A stretch of DNA of 64,000 bases from Xylogone sp. PMI_703 (taxonomy: Eukaryota > Ascomycota > Leotiomycetes), in contig JAJTUQ010000006.1 in the NCBI GenBank assembly GCA_021399445.1, positions 620,001 to 684,000 of the forward strand, written 5' to 3'. Shown one piece after another: positions 12,164 through 22,749 of this stretch. The notes below the pieces were generated by a model. That model made no database searches, was not told the origin of the DNA, and saw nothing but the letters and a program-made list of their open reading frames with translations. The position numbers and the translations under genes were made by a program. The first letter of the stretch is position 1; each line of letters begins with the position of its first letter.

Positions 12164-12621
12164 CCGACATCTAGACTCCTATAATAGATGACGTTTCTGT
12201 GGTTGAAGGAAGATTATTCAAATATATGCCAAGGTTCAAAACATGTTGGAGGCAAAGTATGGATCTTTAAGCTACTAGAGGCTACGAAACAGAAGAGAAG
12301 TGTACTAGATGCTGTTTATGGGATTTATAATGATATTTCTACATAGCTAAGAGTTAAAGGATGCAGATAGGGAGGAAGTTCTTCGCCGAAGATCTGCAGT
12401 TGGAAGTCACAGGGTAAATTGATCACTAATGCCTTACCTGAAACTGATAAGGCTCATCTAGCTCATACATTATGGGTATTTCAATCTTCAAGCAGAGACA
12501 AGTATGAATAGATAATCAAACAAATTGATATTAAGACTATGGACTAGCTGCGTTGGTGAATAACAAGCGTGTCTGACCTCCAGTTACACCCCGCGCGAAG
12601 CGAAGCTTGTTCTTGCTACAA
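12164..12621. other. Intergenic, no gene seen
   Basis: Convergent 3' regions of the oxidase and the trefoil-like gene. Nothing recognised. Confidence 0.6.
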
Positions 12622-13161
12622 CTACACCTCTATAAACTTCCATCGTGTCCCCTGACTATCCCGAGTTGCATACAGTTCCCTATTGTCTTCGTTGATTTGA
12701 ACTTTCCAGAGGTTGTCAAAAAAGTGTGCCACAGCCAGTATATAGCCACCATCCGGATGTCTACTCGCACAGAAAGTCTCCCAGCCTAAATGATTCCAAG
12801 CAGAAGCCTTGAAGACTTTGTACCACAACCACCCATTATGTCATAAATAAGTGCCTGACACAGTGTTGCGAAATCCCAGCCACCCATTCTTCTCGACACA
12901 GTACCAACGCGAACTACCGTTGTGGCCCTCATAGTGAGTTTTCTCAGCCCTCAGGTTTCCGTTCAATAGCGTAATTGCTCGGTTTTGATCATCAACAATT
13001 ATGTACGTCTTTCCAGGCCATGGTGACACGTCGATGGTAGCAGGTGGGCCACCTACGACACTATCCGCGACGGTTGGAGAACCAGGGGTGTACATGCCGG
13101 GTGCCCAGGTATCTGACGTGGCTACCGATTCGGTGTCGTCCCTTTCGTGCTCGATTGTCAT
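12622..13161 (-). pseudogene. Small beta-trefoil/fascin-like protein gene with internal TGA
   Basis: Single exon, 179 codons. ATG at 13161, TAG at 12622-12624. TGA at 12841-12843 interrupts the frame after 106 residues. Downstream the same frame continues without shift (H-N-G-W-L-W-Y-K-V-F-K-A-S-A-W-N-H) to the natural end (TRWKFIEV). The parts on both sides fit one domain: WYCVEKNGWLGFRN, TYL[stop]HNGWL, WETFCASRHPDGGYIL, LWKVQI, RWKF, with repeated W/L spacing as in beta-trefoil or fascin-like proteins. The stop stands where Gly is usual (L-G-H-N-G). No splice signals surround the TGA, so a nonsense mutation is the simplest reading. The fold assignment is tentative. Confidence 0.6.
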
Positions 13162-13909
13162 GTTGAAATCGCAAGATAAAGAATCAGTTACTGTTGAAGA
13201 AGTGTGATTTCTGGGGCAGTAACAACTTTCGTGAGGAGTCGTGTTGGTTAATGTTAACCGCCCAGGTCAATGTCGGTAACCAATCAAGCCACATGCTCGA
13301 TAATAGCAAGTTACACAGGTGTACATATATTGTAAGCGAACGAAAAGGAATGGTACGGCTGACCAACGTGACATCCGAATGGAGAAGAATATCATTTACA
13401 TTAACTTGAGTACTATATCTATTTTCTTGTTCTTGATCATTACATATGGGACCAGTACATATACCAAGGCCGATATGCAGCTTTGTATAGGAGTGTGCTG
13501 GAAAGCCGATCTTGATAATATAGCCAAGTTATTGATTTAAGAGATATATACCCGGAGCGACTTGACTTGAATTGAGAGCCATATAGCGCCGAAAATGAGT
13601 TTAATTATACCTTTCTTGTAGTACTAACTTGTTTTATAGTTGACTTCCTCATGTACTTATCTCTTTCCCTGTTATGTATGTTCAGCCTTGCTGTCTCGTC
13701 TGCCAATGATGATTGGCTCATCGCCGAGCTAGGCAACAGCATTCGATTTCCTCATACACCCTGCCACTCGCACTTCCCAGAGAGCACTGTGCAAGCTGTG
13801 CAAAGTCTTCATTTTTACTACTTAACAATGCTAAAATATAGGCTTGCCTTGAGTTCGGATCATTCACCCTCGATGTTCAAAATCCCTTAGTTGAACCTCA
13901 GTCGTCGAA
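13162..13909. other. Intergenic, no gene seen
   Basis: Divergent promoter interval between the trefoil-like gene (-) and the hypothetical gene (+). Short ORFs only. Confidence 0.6.
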
Positions 13910-14512
13910 ATGGTTGAAGGACAGCGTATCACCGACCCAAGCCAGCTTTCCGATATTGCGACCAGGCTGTCCAGCCTCAGCATCGGACCGTCAAGCTCAT
14001 CAACGCAAAAGATTACGTTGGTCCTGCTACAGCCTCTTGCGGATCCTGACATGCTTGCTGCATGCGGCGGTTCAGATATACACTCCGATCAACTCCCAGA
14101 CGACCCTCGCCACAGCGCTCCAGAGAAGTTCCTGGATATCCGACCGCTCAGTAAAGCTTGGCGGCAAGCAGTAATGAAGGTGCCACCTATTACAGATCTT
14201 GAATTTGACTTCACTTTACCCCAAATCGGCGAGGGCACAGGCACATCTCAGAAGCTGTATTGGGAAGTTACGCTTCCCCGAACAGGCGGCCTTGCTGTGA
14301 CTCTAAAGGAAGTCATACATATTGCCACCACTATCGCCACAGAAATGAGAATGCGGACCAGTGGAGAATTGCGGTTTGGAGTCACTTATGATCTGTCTGA
14401 TAGGCCATCACTGAGGGGTATGGCACTTCTCGAGAAGGCCCTTCTAAGTTTGGCTGAGTTTAAGCGTCCAGTCAAAGATGAAGAACGGAATGAGCAGGAT
14501 AGTGCGGAATAA
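13910..14512 (+). CDS. Hypothetical protein, 200 aa
   Basis: Single uninterrupted ORF from ATG 13910 to TAA 14510-14512. I do not recognise the family. The N-terminal 45 residues are Ser/Thr-rich. A middle part with E-K-F-L-D-I-R-P-L-S-K-A-W-R-Q-A-V is followed by strands (DLEFDFTLPQIG, LYWEVTLPRTGGLAVTLKEV) and an acidic tail (DEERNEQDSAE). No signal peptide or membrane segment. Codon use and amino-acid order look protein-like, so it is probably a real gene. It is upstream of, and convergent with, the NLR gene. Confidence 0.5.
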   Translation: MVEGQRITDPSQLSDIATRLSSLSIGPSSSSTQKITLVLLQPLADPDMLAACGGSDIHSDQLPDDPRHSAPEKFLDIRPLSKAWRQAVMKVPPITDLEFDFTLPQIGEGTGTSQKLYWEVTLPRTGGLAVTLKEVIHIATTIATEMRMRTSGELRFGVTYDLSDRPSLRGMALLEKALLSLAEFKRPVKDEERNEQDSAE

Positions 14513-15305
14513 GGTTGTATAGTATATGGCCGATCACCTTTTAGCATTTACACGTAGCTATTAAAGAGGTATTTAATATCAAACTTCAATAGAATCTCGA
14601 GATGCATTTTATTCTGAGCAGGTACAACTGACCTCCCTTGACATCTTACATGCCTGGAATACCACTTCCTGGTCCTCTTCTTGTCTCCTAAGTCGCCACT
14701 AACTGCCCCTATATGTACGACTAGATAAACTCCGACCACGAGCCCAACTGTGCTCCAAAGAGACGTATTGGTGATAGTAACTATATGGAAAATCCCGATT
14801 TTGAAACAGGACTATCTAAAGTAATATCTATATACCTGCAACGCTCGATAGTCAGATGAAATTAGTTCTTTAAGTTTTAACCAGCTATAGCTTCATGATA
14901 TGAATTTCATTAAAGGGGTGTAAGATGAGAAGATTAATCAGCATAATTAGTACTATGATAGTATACAATCATGGAGTGAAAAACGAAACTTCACACAAAA
15001 ATGTGACGAGCGGACTTTTGATGTAGTTAGTGCCACCTCTCGAACAGGATCTGTAATCACAGTGAGAGTCTTCTGCCACAAATTGTTTGTGAAGCTCTAG
15101 ATTAGGAGTACCTTAAATTTTCACTCAAACTTCCTCATCACTCTGACGGAAATATTTGGGGCATTCTAGAATACTGAGAGACAATTTTGCCCGATATGTA
15201 AAAGCTTGCTCATCCAGGAACATCTATCTAGATTATTGTAAGATATTGCAAGTTACAGAAGTATTATGACTAAGTCAAATCATTAAGGTTTCTTGTTCAT
15301 ACTCT
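14513..15305. other. Intergenic, no gene seen
   Basis: AT-rich interval between convergent genes. Nothing recognised. Confidence 0.6.
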
Positions 15306-15360
15306 CTAAATTAATGTCTTTCTCCTAGCATCTTCCTCGAGCAGTAACTCGATAATCGCC

Positions 15361-18300
15361 TCATTCCCTCTCTCTGGCGAATGACAGTGGTGTCCAGCCA
15401 AGTCCGTCTTGATACTCTATATTAGCACCCTTATCAAGTAATAAATTGATAATTTTCTCATTCCCTGTTTGCACTGCAATTTGTAAAGGTGCTTGGCCAA
15501 ATCTGTCTTGACCCTCTATATTAGCACCCTTATCAAGCAATAAATTAATAATTTGCTCATTCACTCTTTGCACTGCAGTTTGCAAGGGTGTCTGGCCATG
15601 TCTATCTTGACCCTCTATACGAGCACCCTTCTCAAGGAGTAACTCGACTATCGTCGCATTCCCTCTCCGTACAGCGTACAATAGCGGCGTCCTACCATAA
15701 GTGTCCTTCACGTCAATTTCAAATTTTTCCCGAAGGAGAGCTTCAACCGCTTCTTCAGCGCCAAAGTATGCCGCCAAGTGAAGCCCTTTAGTTTGCCTTG
15801 GAAAATCTTGACTATAACCCGAATATCCGTCCCACTTGGAGACCATTAATGCTTGGCTAGACGCTTCCACTTTTGCATCAGACTTGAGAAAGCTCATGAC
15901 ATCCTGGCACAAAGTCGAAGCCTCGCGGGCATGATAGCCCCAATTATTTGCAGCATAATCATATAGCTGATATGACCATAGCCGCTCCTCAAACTCGGAG
16001 TCTCTGCGGCAGTGCCCACTCTCAAATTCTTTAAATGAGAGGTATGTAACACATACTTTAGTGAGTTCAATTTGTGCATCTTTGAACAGAACCTCGCGCT
16101 TGGACTCGAAGTATGTCTCAGCAGTATGGTGGACGAAGCGAACAGTAGAAGTTGAATCTTCTAAGATGACAATGCCAGCACAAATCGTGAGCAGCAACTC
16201 CTCGGCGTAGACGTCAATTGTGTCGAGACTAGTCTCATATACTTTGACTTCCATAATCCATAAAGCATGTTGAATCTCGCCAAGTTTCAGAGGCCGCAGC
16301 GCGTGTGAGACTAGCATCAATATCTTCATCGCTAGCTCTCCTCGACGCTCGCCCTGTCCTTTCTGCATTCTCTCCAGGGCATCGTTGTAAGTGGCGTCCA
16401 ATTCGTTCGGTAAAATGTCTAAAGTTTGCCTTACAAGCCCTACTCTTAGCCGGTCGGCAATAGACTGGAGGTGCAATTTAGCTAGTAGAAACCTATATAG
16501 TGTATTAGTATGAGTATGATTAGGAGGAAGCTATCTGCATACTGACATTCCGTCCGCTTTAGATATTACTCCTTCAACAATCTCATCCTCAAGGCCTTTA
16601 TTTTCAATACAAAATTTGACCAAGAGGGAGTTTTGTTTAATCTGTGCACTCAGGTATTTTCGCATGTCGTCTTCCTGGGCTGTAAGTTCAAATCGGGTGG
16701 CATCGAGATGAATTTCCAGAGGTCGAGATGTGAAAAGAAGCTGAACGCGGGTGTCCAAATTCTGCAGCTGTTTTAAAAGGGAAGTCCTTGTTCCATTTAT
16801 ATCATCGCATTCGTCAAGGGCGTCAACAACGATATAGACTTTAGAGAAATGAGAGATTATAGAGCCAAGATGCTTGGAAAGCTCTTCAAGACCTGGGCGT
16901 GTGTTGGAACGGTTATGTGAGTCGTATAGCTCAAGAACTTCCTTTGGAACACTGCCTTTCCAAAGTAATAGTTGCTGAATGATGCTGCCAAGTAATTGGT
17001 CGAGGGTCTGGTCATTCCTCTCTGCATAGACGCAGTATAGGAACGCTATGCCCACTTCTGGTAAAGGAAATCTCTTGTTGATGGTGTCAACAACAACAGA
17101 ACTAAGAGTAATTAGAATCTTTTCGAGTCAGAAAACTGGAGATGGTGGACATACGCGAGGACAGTCTTTCCCATTCCAGCTAATACAGGTTAACACGTTA
17201 ATTCAGCACCTAAGGTCAACGACTAGTAGTTATTATACTCACGTGGTCCGATGCACCATAAAATCCTATATTGTCCGCGTAGCCAGTTCTTGAACTTTTG
17301 GCTTTCAAGCAGAAATCTACCTGTGCCTTCTTCGTGTTGACTTAGAACGTCCCTCTGTTTCTTCTGGCTAGGTAACTTTGAAAGCCAATTGAGAACCTTT
17401 GCGTCTTTATCTCGATTTAAATCATCAAGAACTACATGTATCATTAGAATCTTGCGAGAACCATAATTCTGATACCAGAATAGCTGACCATTGTGAACCC
17501 TTGCATTTGTGTTACTTGTTATAGAGTGAATATCTCGCACTTCTGTCATAAATACACCAATATCAATAAAGGTATGCATATTTAATCCCAGCTCAGATCT
17601 GCTTACGTGTGGCGATTAATTCCAACACATATTTCTCCTGTGTGACCCTTTGGGGTCGCACCACTCGCAGCAGATCCCTGGCATACGCCGCTGCCGTCAC
17701 AGCCGTGTACGATTGCCACGCTTTGTTCTTACGATCATCAGAGTAGTCGCAAATACCTCGGATGACCAAGCAAGGGAAATTATCCATCAAACCTGCAGCT
17801 TCCATCTCAAAGCACAGGATATGGTATTTCTCTCGCAACTGATCGCGATACTCAGCAGACCGGACAACCTGGTTCCCCGACGCAATGAGCCCGTAATGAA
17901 CGGCAGGGTAATCCGAGTCTCGATTCACTCGTGTTTCAGTTTCTCCGGGATCACATTTTGAACAGGTTGATTCAGGCTCTTCTCGTCCGGCTATTTGACG
18001 GTGGTGGTAGGATGTCTTAAATAGCTGGTCTTCTTGCCAGCCAGGGAATACGTAGCCCTTCATCCCAAGCTCGCGAGATCTCTCAGCTGCTGTACATATA
18101 TATTTATAAATCTTACTCTTCTTGAAAGTATGATCGGATCGAAGTCTGTCAATTCCGGTCAGTAGTATAGTCGGTGGCTTATTTAGGTGGTCGGTGAGCT
18201 TGAATTCCTCAAGCCCAAGCCGTTTGCCGTAGTCAACCTGACGCACGCCACCGCCTAGAAATGCGTGTAGTTAGAAAAGAGCTATGATCCGTCAAATATG

Positions 18301-18868
18301 AGGGATGGGTCACCACCACAGCACCCAGAGAGCAAAGAAAACAGATATTAATCATCGCTAGACTTACCATGGCCATCCACTGGACAGCTGACGACGACAT
18401 CTCCGAGTCGTATATCTTTAAGTGCATCTTCATGGTCCGGGTCCTTGGGCGCAGCACCAGCGATGCCAGCCAAGAGCCCAAACCTAATTTGCTCAAAGGT
18501 CCGGAGCATATTGGTGGCTACAGAAGTCGCCGCGCTCTCACCCTTCCTTCCAGCCCCTGGGTAGGCAAGCACAACGTTATGGCCGCCCATATCACCTAGT
18601 ATGTAGTTGTTTGGATCACCAGTAGCCGCGTCGAGGTTTTCATGCTCATGCTCGAGAAGTAATCTCGCGGCATTTACTTCGCAAGGGAGCACGGCAACCC
18701 AGCCGACGGTGTAATCGTCACAAGTGAGCTGTCTAAAGTCACAGTTATCTTTGTCAGCGTGAACACACTACAACATACAGCCCGAAAAAGGACTCGGAAA
18801 ATAAGAGAAAGGAAGTACGCAATGGAGAAAATGAAGATTGTTTGTGCTCACATGGAAGGCGGCTCCAT
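15361..18868 (-). CDS. NLR-type protein: PNP_UDP - NACHT - ankyrin repeats
   Basis: Fungal NOD-like receptor of 1013 aa in seven exons, starting at ATG 18868 (MEPPSI then QLTCDDYTVGWVAVLPCE). Residues about 5-315 form a PNP_UDP (nucleoside-phosphorylase-like) domain: NNYILGDMGGHNVVLA, FGLLAGIAGAAP, CFEMEAAGLMDNFPCLVIRG, CDYSDDRKNKAWQ. The NACHT domain has Walker A GPPGMGKT, Walker B VYIVVDALDECDD and sensor-like LLFTSRP, followed by a helical region. The C-terminus has at least four ankyrin repeats. Introns: 18733-18851, 18255-18367, 17543-17606, 17180-17242, 17102-17154 and 16493-16546. The exon carrying most of Walker A is only 25 nt (17155-17179). The stop at 15361-15363 truncates the last repeat: a second frame continues G-N-E-A-I-I-E-L-L-L-E-E-D-A to a TAG at 15306-15308. 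NACHT NLRs sense ligands through the repeats and signal through the N-terminal domain; PNP_UDP is a known fungal NLR N-terminal domain whose partner here is unknown. Confidence 0.9.
15421..15717 (-). repeat. Near-identical 99-nt ankyrin repeat units
   Basis: The unit boundary TAGCACCCTT recurs at 15421, 15520 and, with slight change, 15619, exactly 99 nt (33 codons) apart. Units encode variants of L-L-L-D-K-G-A-N-I-E-G-Q-D-R-x-G-Q. Such internal identity is typical of fungal NLR repeat domains that change by unequal exchange. Confidence 0.85.
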
Positions 18869-19749
18869 TCAATCAAATGAAACTTAGTTCACCAGAAATC
18901 TAACTTGTTTGCAAGGGAGTTCCGAAAAATTTTCCCCGTATGATTTATTGAGCTCAGACTTCAGACTTGAGACAGGCTCGTCCCTTGAGTTCTATTAAAT
19001 AATCATAGAACCCGTTTGATGAGTCTCTGCTCCTTTACAGCCGCAGCCTTATTTATTTGCGCCATCCTCTCAGCCTATATCTTTACTGCGCCAGTATGTA
19101 TAGGCCAATTGCGAATGGGCACCAAGTGGCTGCCGCATGCCACGTTAACTGGAGATTAGTTGGCTATGCTGTGGAACGTCGTGGGCTGCACTGCTGAATA
19201 TTTCCCTTGCCAAACTCACCAATTGAGCTCAGTGCCGCGTACTGATTGCATCGTTGGGCGAATCGGGCACCATACCCCCCAGCTCCCTTCCCAGGGCCTG
19301 CTACCGTACCCCAAAGCGCAGCCAGCCGGCCCCTGTCAAGTCTACCTGTAGCCATAGCAGAGCAGGCTAACGCTAGACAATACCAGAGGAAGAACACAAA
19401 GTAGTTAAATTCCTTCATTCTGAGTCGCGACTACTGACCACTTCTGGCACCTCACACGTCCGAAACGTCACTCCTAACTCTCTCCCTATCATGTAAAATA
19501 TTATAAATCGTTGGCACACCGTCCCTGCATGGAGAATGATAAGGCTTTCCACAAGGCTGTGGCCAATGAGCCCTTTGATGTATCGATCTCGACCCACCTG
19601 AAACGCAATATCCGGTGCAGGGAGCTTAAGCGAGAGCCTTGCCATACAGACTTCTGGATACAGGAACATTAATGATCAAATTACTTTGAAATAAATAGAT
19701 TGAGAAAATCGGAAAATATGCATATGCGTGCCTTATAGCTGGAAATATA
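18869..19749. other. Intergenic, no gene seen
   Basis: Divergent promoter interval between the NLR (-) and the HET gene (+). No supported ORF. Confidence 0.6.
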
Positions 19750-22053
19750 ATGATGCACTTTTCCGTAGTCCCATTGGAAAAAGTTATCTCTATAACTCCT
19801 GCAGAGGCATCAAATCAAGATCTCTGGAATATCTTCGAATTTGACAAATTGAAATGCCTTCTGAGCTGTAGTACGTGGATGGGTAAAAAGTATGGGTCTC
19901 CTTCCTTTCTGCCTGTATTCTGCATTATATCCCTAGACTAATATATTAATAGACGTGACTTCAAGAAATCTCAATCATTTTCAATGACAGAGCTCGTAGA
20001 TTCCGGTGAGAAGGGGTGCAAATCGTGCAAGTTCTTCAAGGGACTATTAGACGGCCTTTTACTTGCACATCTGAACCTCTGCACTGAAGACTTACGCTTC
20101 AAGTGGCTTAACCGTAAATTCCTCTTGGAAGTTGAAAATACAAAGCAAAATGAGGTTCTTCGATTTCAATTCTTTACTCCAAAAGGTAAGCCTCTCGTAC
20201 ATACCGGCATTTAATACAAGAGCAAAGTTGTTTTGGGGGCAGCTTTCTCCTCCCCGAAATAGAGTGAAGTTAATATTCAAATAGAAAGTAAAACACGAAT
20301 CATATATATGCCGGTATCAAACTTCTTAATAGGAGATACAAGTACGCCTATCTCTTTTGGCCGAGCGCTCAAAAGCATCGAGACTTGTGAGTCTTCGCAC
20401 GGTGGTTGTGGTGCTGGACGCAATGAGCTGCTACCTAAGAGACTTCTCGACATCACACCTATTTTTGACAGCAGCGGCACTCCTGGAATCAAACTCGTTG
20501 AAACTGATGGGAAATCAGGGACATATGCGTGTCTCTCACATTGTTGGGGAAACCCAACTCACATTCTTTCCCAGACAAAAGTTGAATCGATTACTCAGTA
20601 TCTGCAATTTATCCCCTGGAGCTTACTCCCAAAGACATTCCAAGACGCAGTTTCTATAGCACGAAAGCTTGACCTCCAGTACATTTGGATTGATTCTCTC
20701 TGCATCATCCAGGACTCAAAGAAGGACTGGGAAATAGAGTCTAGCAAAATGGGAGATATATACCGAAGAAGTTTCATTACCATAGCAGCAGTGTTATCTT
20801 CAGACTCTCGTGGGGGATGTTTTTCGAAGACAGCACCAGATAAGTGTCTTAGCATAGAGGAAAAGGGGCACCTGGGAACATTTGTAGGAGTTCGGGAATG
20901 TCACACTATGGATAAAATAGACGATTCACCACTTTTTACTCGCGCGTGGGTCTACCAAGAACGACTACTATCGCGTCGTCTGCTATATTGCGCGCGCAAT
21001 GAGCTCCAAGTTGGATGCCAGGAATCCTTTCAATGCGAGTGCGCCAGTCCAACTATTCATCCTCATACCGTTGCCGACTATCGACAACAAAATGTGACAA
21101 GCAATAAGAAGGCCTTTAATATCACACCACATTCAGTTAGTCATGAGTCTGACCGCCACGCTTCAGACGTAATTCTCTACCGTAACTGGCGGGATATGGT
21201 CATGGTATATTCCAAACTCAAATTGACGAAGGAGGAAGATAAATTGCCAGCCCTATCAGCATGTGCAAACCTCATGGGTAAAAGCCTTGGGGACAAATAC
21301 CTTGCGGGGCTCTGGAGAAAATTCTTAATGGAGGGGTTGCTGTGGTTTGTAGACCCTCAGAAGCAGCTGGAACCCCGGCCCAAGATTTGGAGAGCGCCAT
21401 CTTGGTCTTGGGCGAGTGTCAATGCACCAAATGGAGTGGTCTATATAACTCCAGGAGACCAAGGCTTTTCGAAAAGCCCATTTAACAGGATAGAAGTCGC
21501 TAAAAGCCTCCCAGCTGGAGCAGATAGCACTGGTCAGGTGGAGACTGCCATCATTCAGCTCAAGGCTACACTAGGAGAATTCTTTTTACGATTACGCTGT
21601 CCATTCTGCATTATTGGAACTCACAAAAGACGAGTGAGATTTGAAATTCATACTGCTGAAGCATCAGATATCACGGCTGCCAATAACAGAGACAGATGCA
21701 GATTCCTGTCGCCTGGTGTAGAGCTCCGAGATGCCACGCACAACTTCTTTGGTGACTTTTATATTAACGATTTGGGAGCATTCGGGTTCACGTTCGGCTT
21801 GAACCAGCGCAACGGGTGCAAACTTGCGCCTCTTTTTCTTCTTCATATACATAGCGAGACGGCGTCAAACAGTAATAAAGATACTCTATCAGATCATTTC
21901 CTGGTTCTGAGAGAAGTCGATTCTGGAAAAGCCACTTTTGAAAGACTTGGGCTAACGACTTTGACTTTTCAAACGACACTAAAGAGAGATGCTTGGTTCG
22001 CAGAAGTATGGCCATCTATTGCAACTTTAGAGCGAGTAATTACCTTAATTTAA
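19750..22053 (+). CDS. HET-domain protein
   Basis: 713 aa in three exons with introns 19890-19952 and 20186-20284. The start at ATGATG 19750 keeps a single frame through both splices. Starting at ATG 19984 would also give a HET protein lacking the first exon. A short Cys motif (GCKSCKFF) precedes the HET core: YACLSHCWGNPTHIL, FQDAVSIARKLDLQYIWID, SLCIIQDSKKDWEIES, RAWVYQERLLSRRLL, then LAGLWRKFLMEGLLW and APSWSWASV. The large third exon is uninterrupted. HET proteins execute incompatibility-type cell death. Its neighbour is an NLR gene in divergent orientation, an arrangement worth noting because HET and NLR proteins work together in several fungal incompatibility systems. No pairing is proven here. 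Confidence 0.9.
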
Positions 22054-22749
22054 TTTCAGATTATTTTTAGATCTATTTTAGTATCAACCATCCAGGCAAA
22101 TACTAATACCACCCAAGACCCATAGCTCTAATTGTAAAGTGGAGTGAGATGATCAATATCAGTTGCACACCTATATATCGCTTTAAATGCTTGCGTGTAT
22201 AATTATTTCCCAGATTCTATATATCTCTGTGCGTCGAACTGTTCTAGGCACAAAACATAAGAATGGACATTACAAGAATTTCGAGGTTATCTAGAGAGTG
22301 ACCTTCCCCTTCGGATTAAGTCGGAACTGACGCAACCTGAACCTGGCTCGGGGCAGATAAAACCCCCAATTTGTTTCTGCTGGTCAACAGATGGGAACAA
22401 AAGACTGGGATTATGAGCTAGGATGCTCAAAATGATATTGTTATAAACAAATTTCCATGCTAGAAAGCAAAAATACCATGGGCTCGTAATTCCGCGCTGC
22501 GACCACTTAACAGAGTTGAGCCTGTTCCGGCAGTTCGGCAAGATAGGGCAAGGTGGGGCACAATCAGTATCTGATGATCAGATACCAGCATAGGATAGGT
22601 GCCAAGCTCCTATCGTGAAGCTATCTAACGCCAGCCAGGGTAGCTATTCCATTTTATTTACGGCGCAGGCCTCTCTAATTGCACTTCGTCCTTTTCAGTC
22701 CGAAAACCGCTCTCTTTTACAACGTCGCGGAATGATCCCGTGAATAACT
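22054..22749. other. Intergenic, no gene seen
   Basis: Between two genes in tandem. No supported ORF or repeat. Confidence 0.6.

Noticed and set aside
2898..12843. TGA decoded as an amino acid or programmed read-through
   Set aside because: TGA ends other genes cleanly (4890-4892, 48011-48013, 33036-33038) and the two internal TGAs lack the TGA-CTA read-through context.
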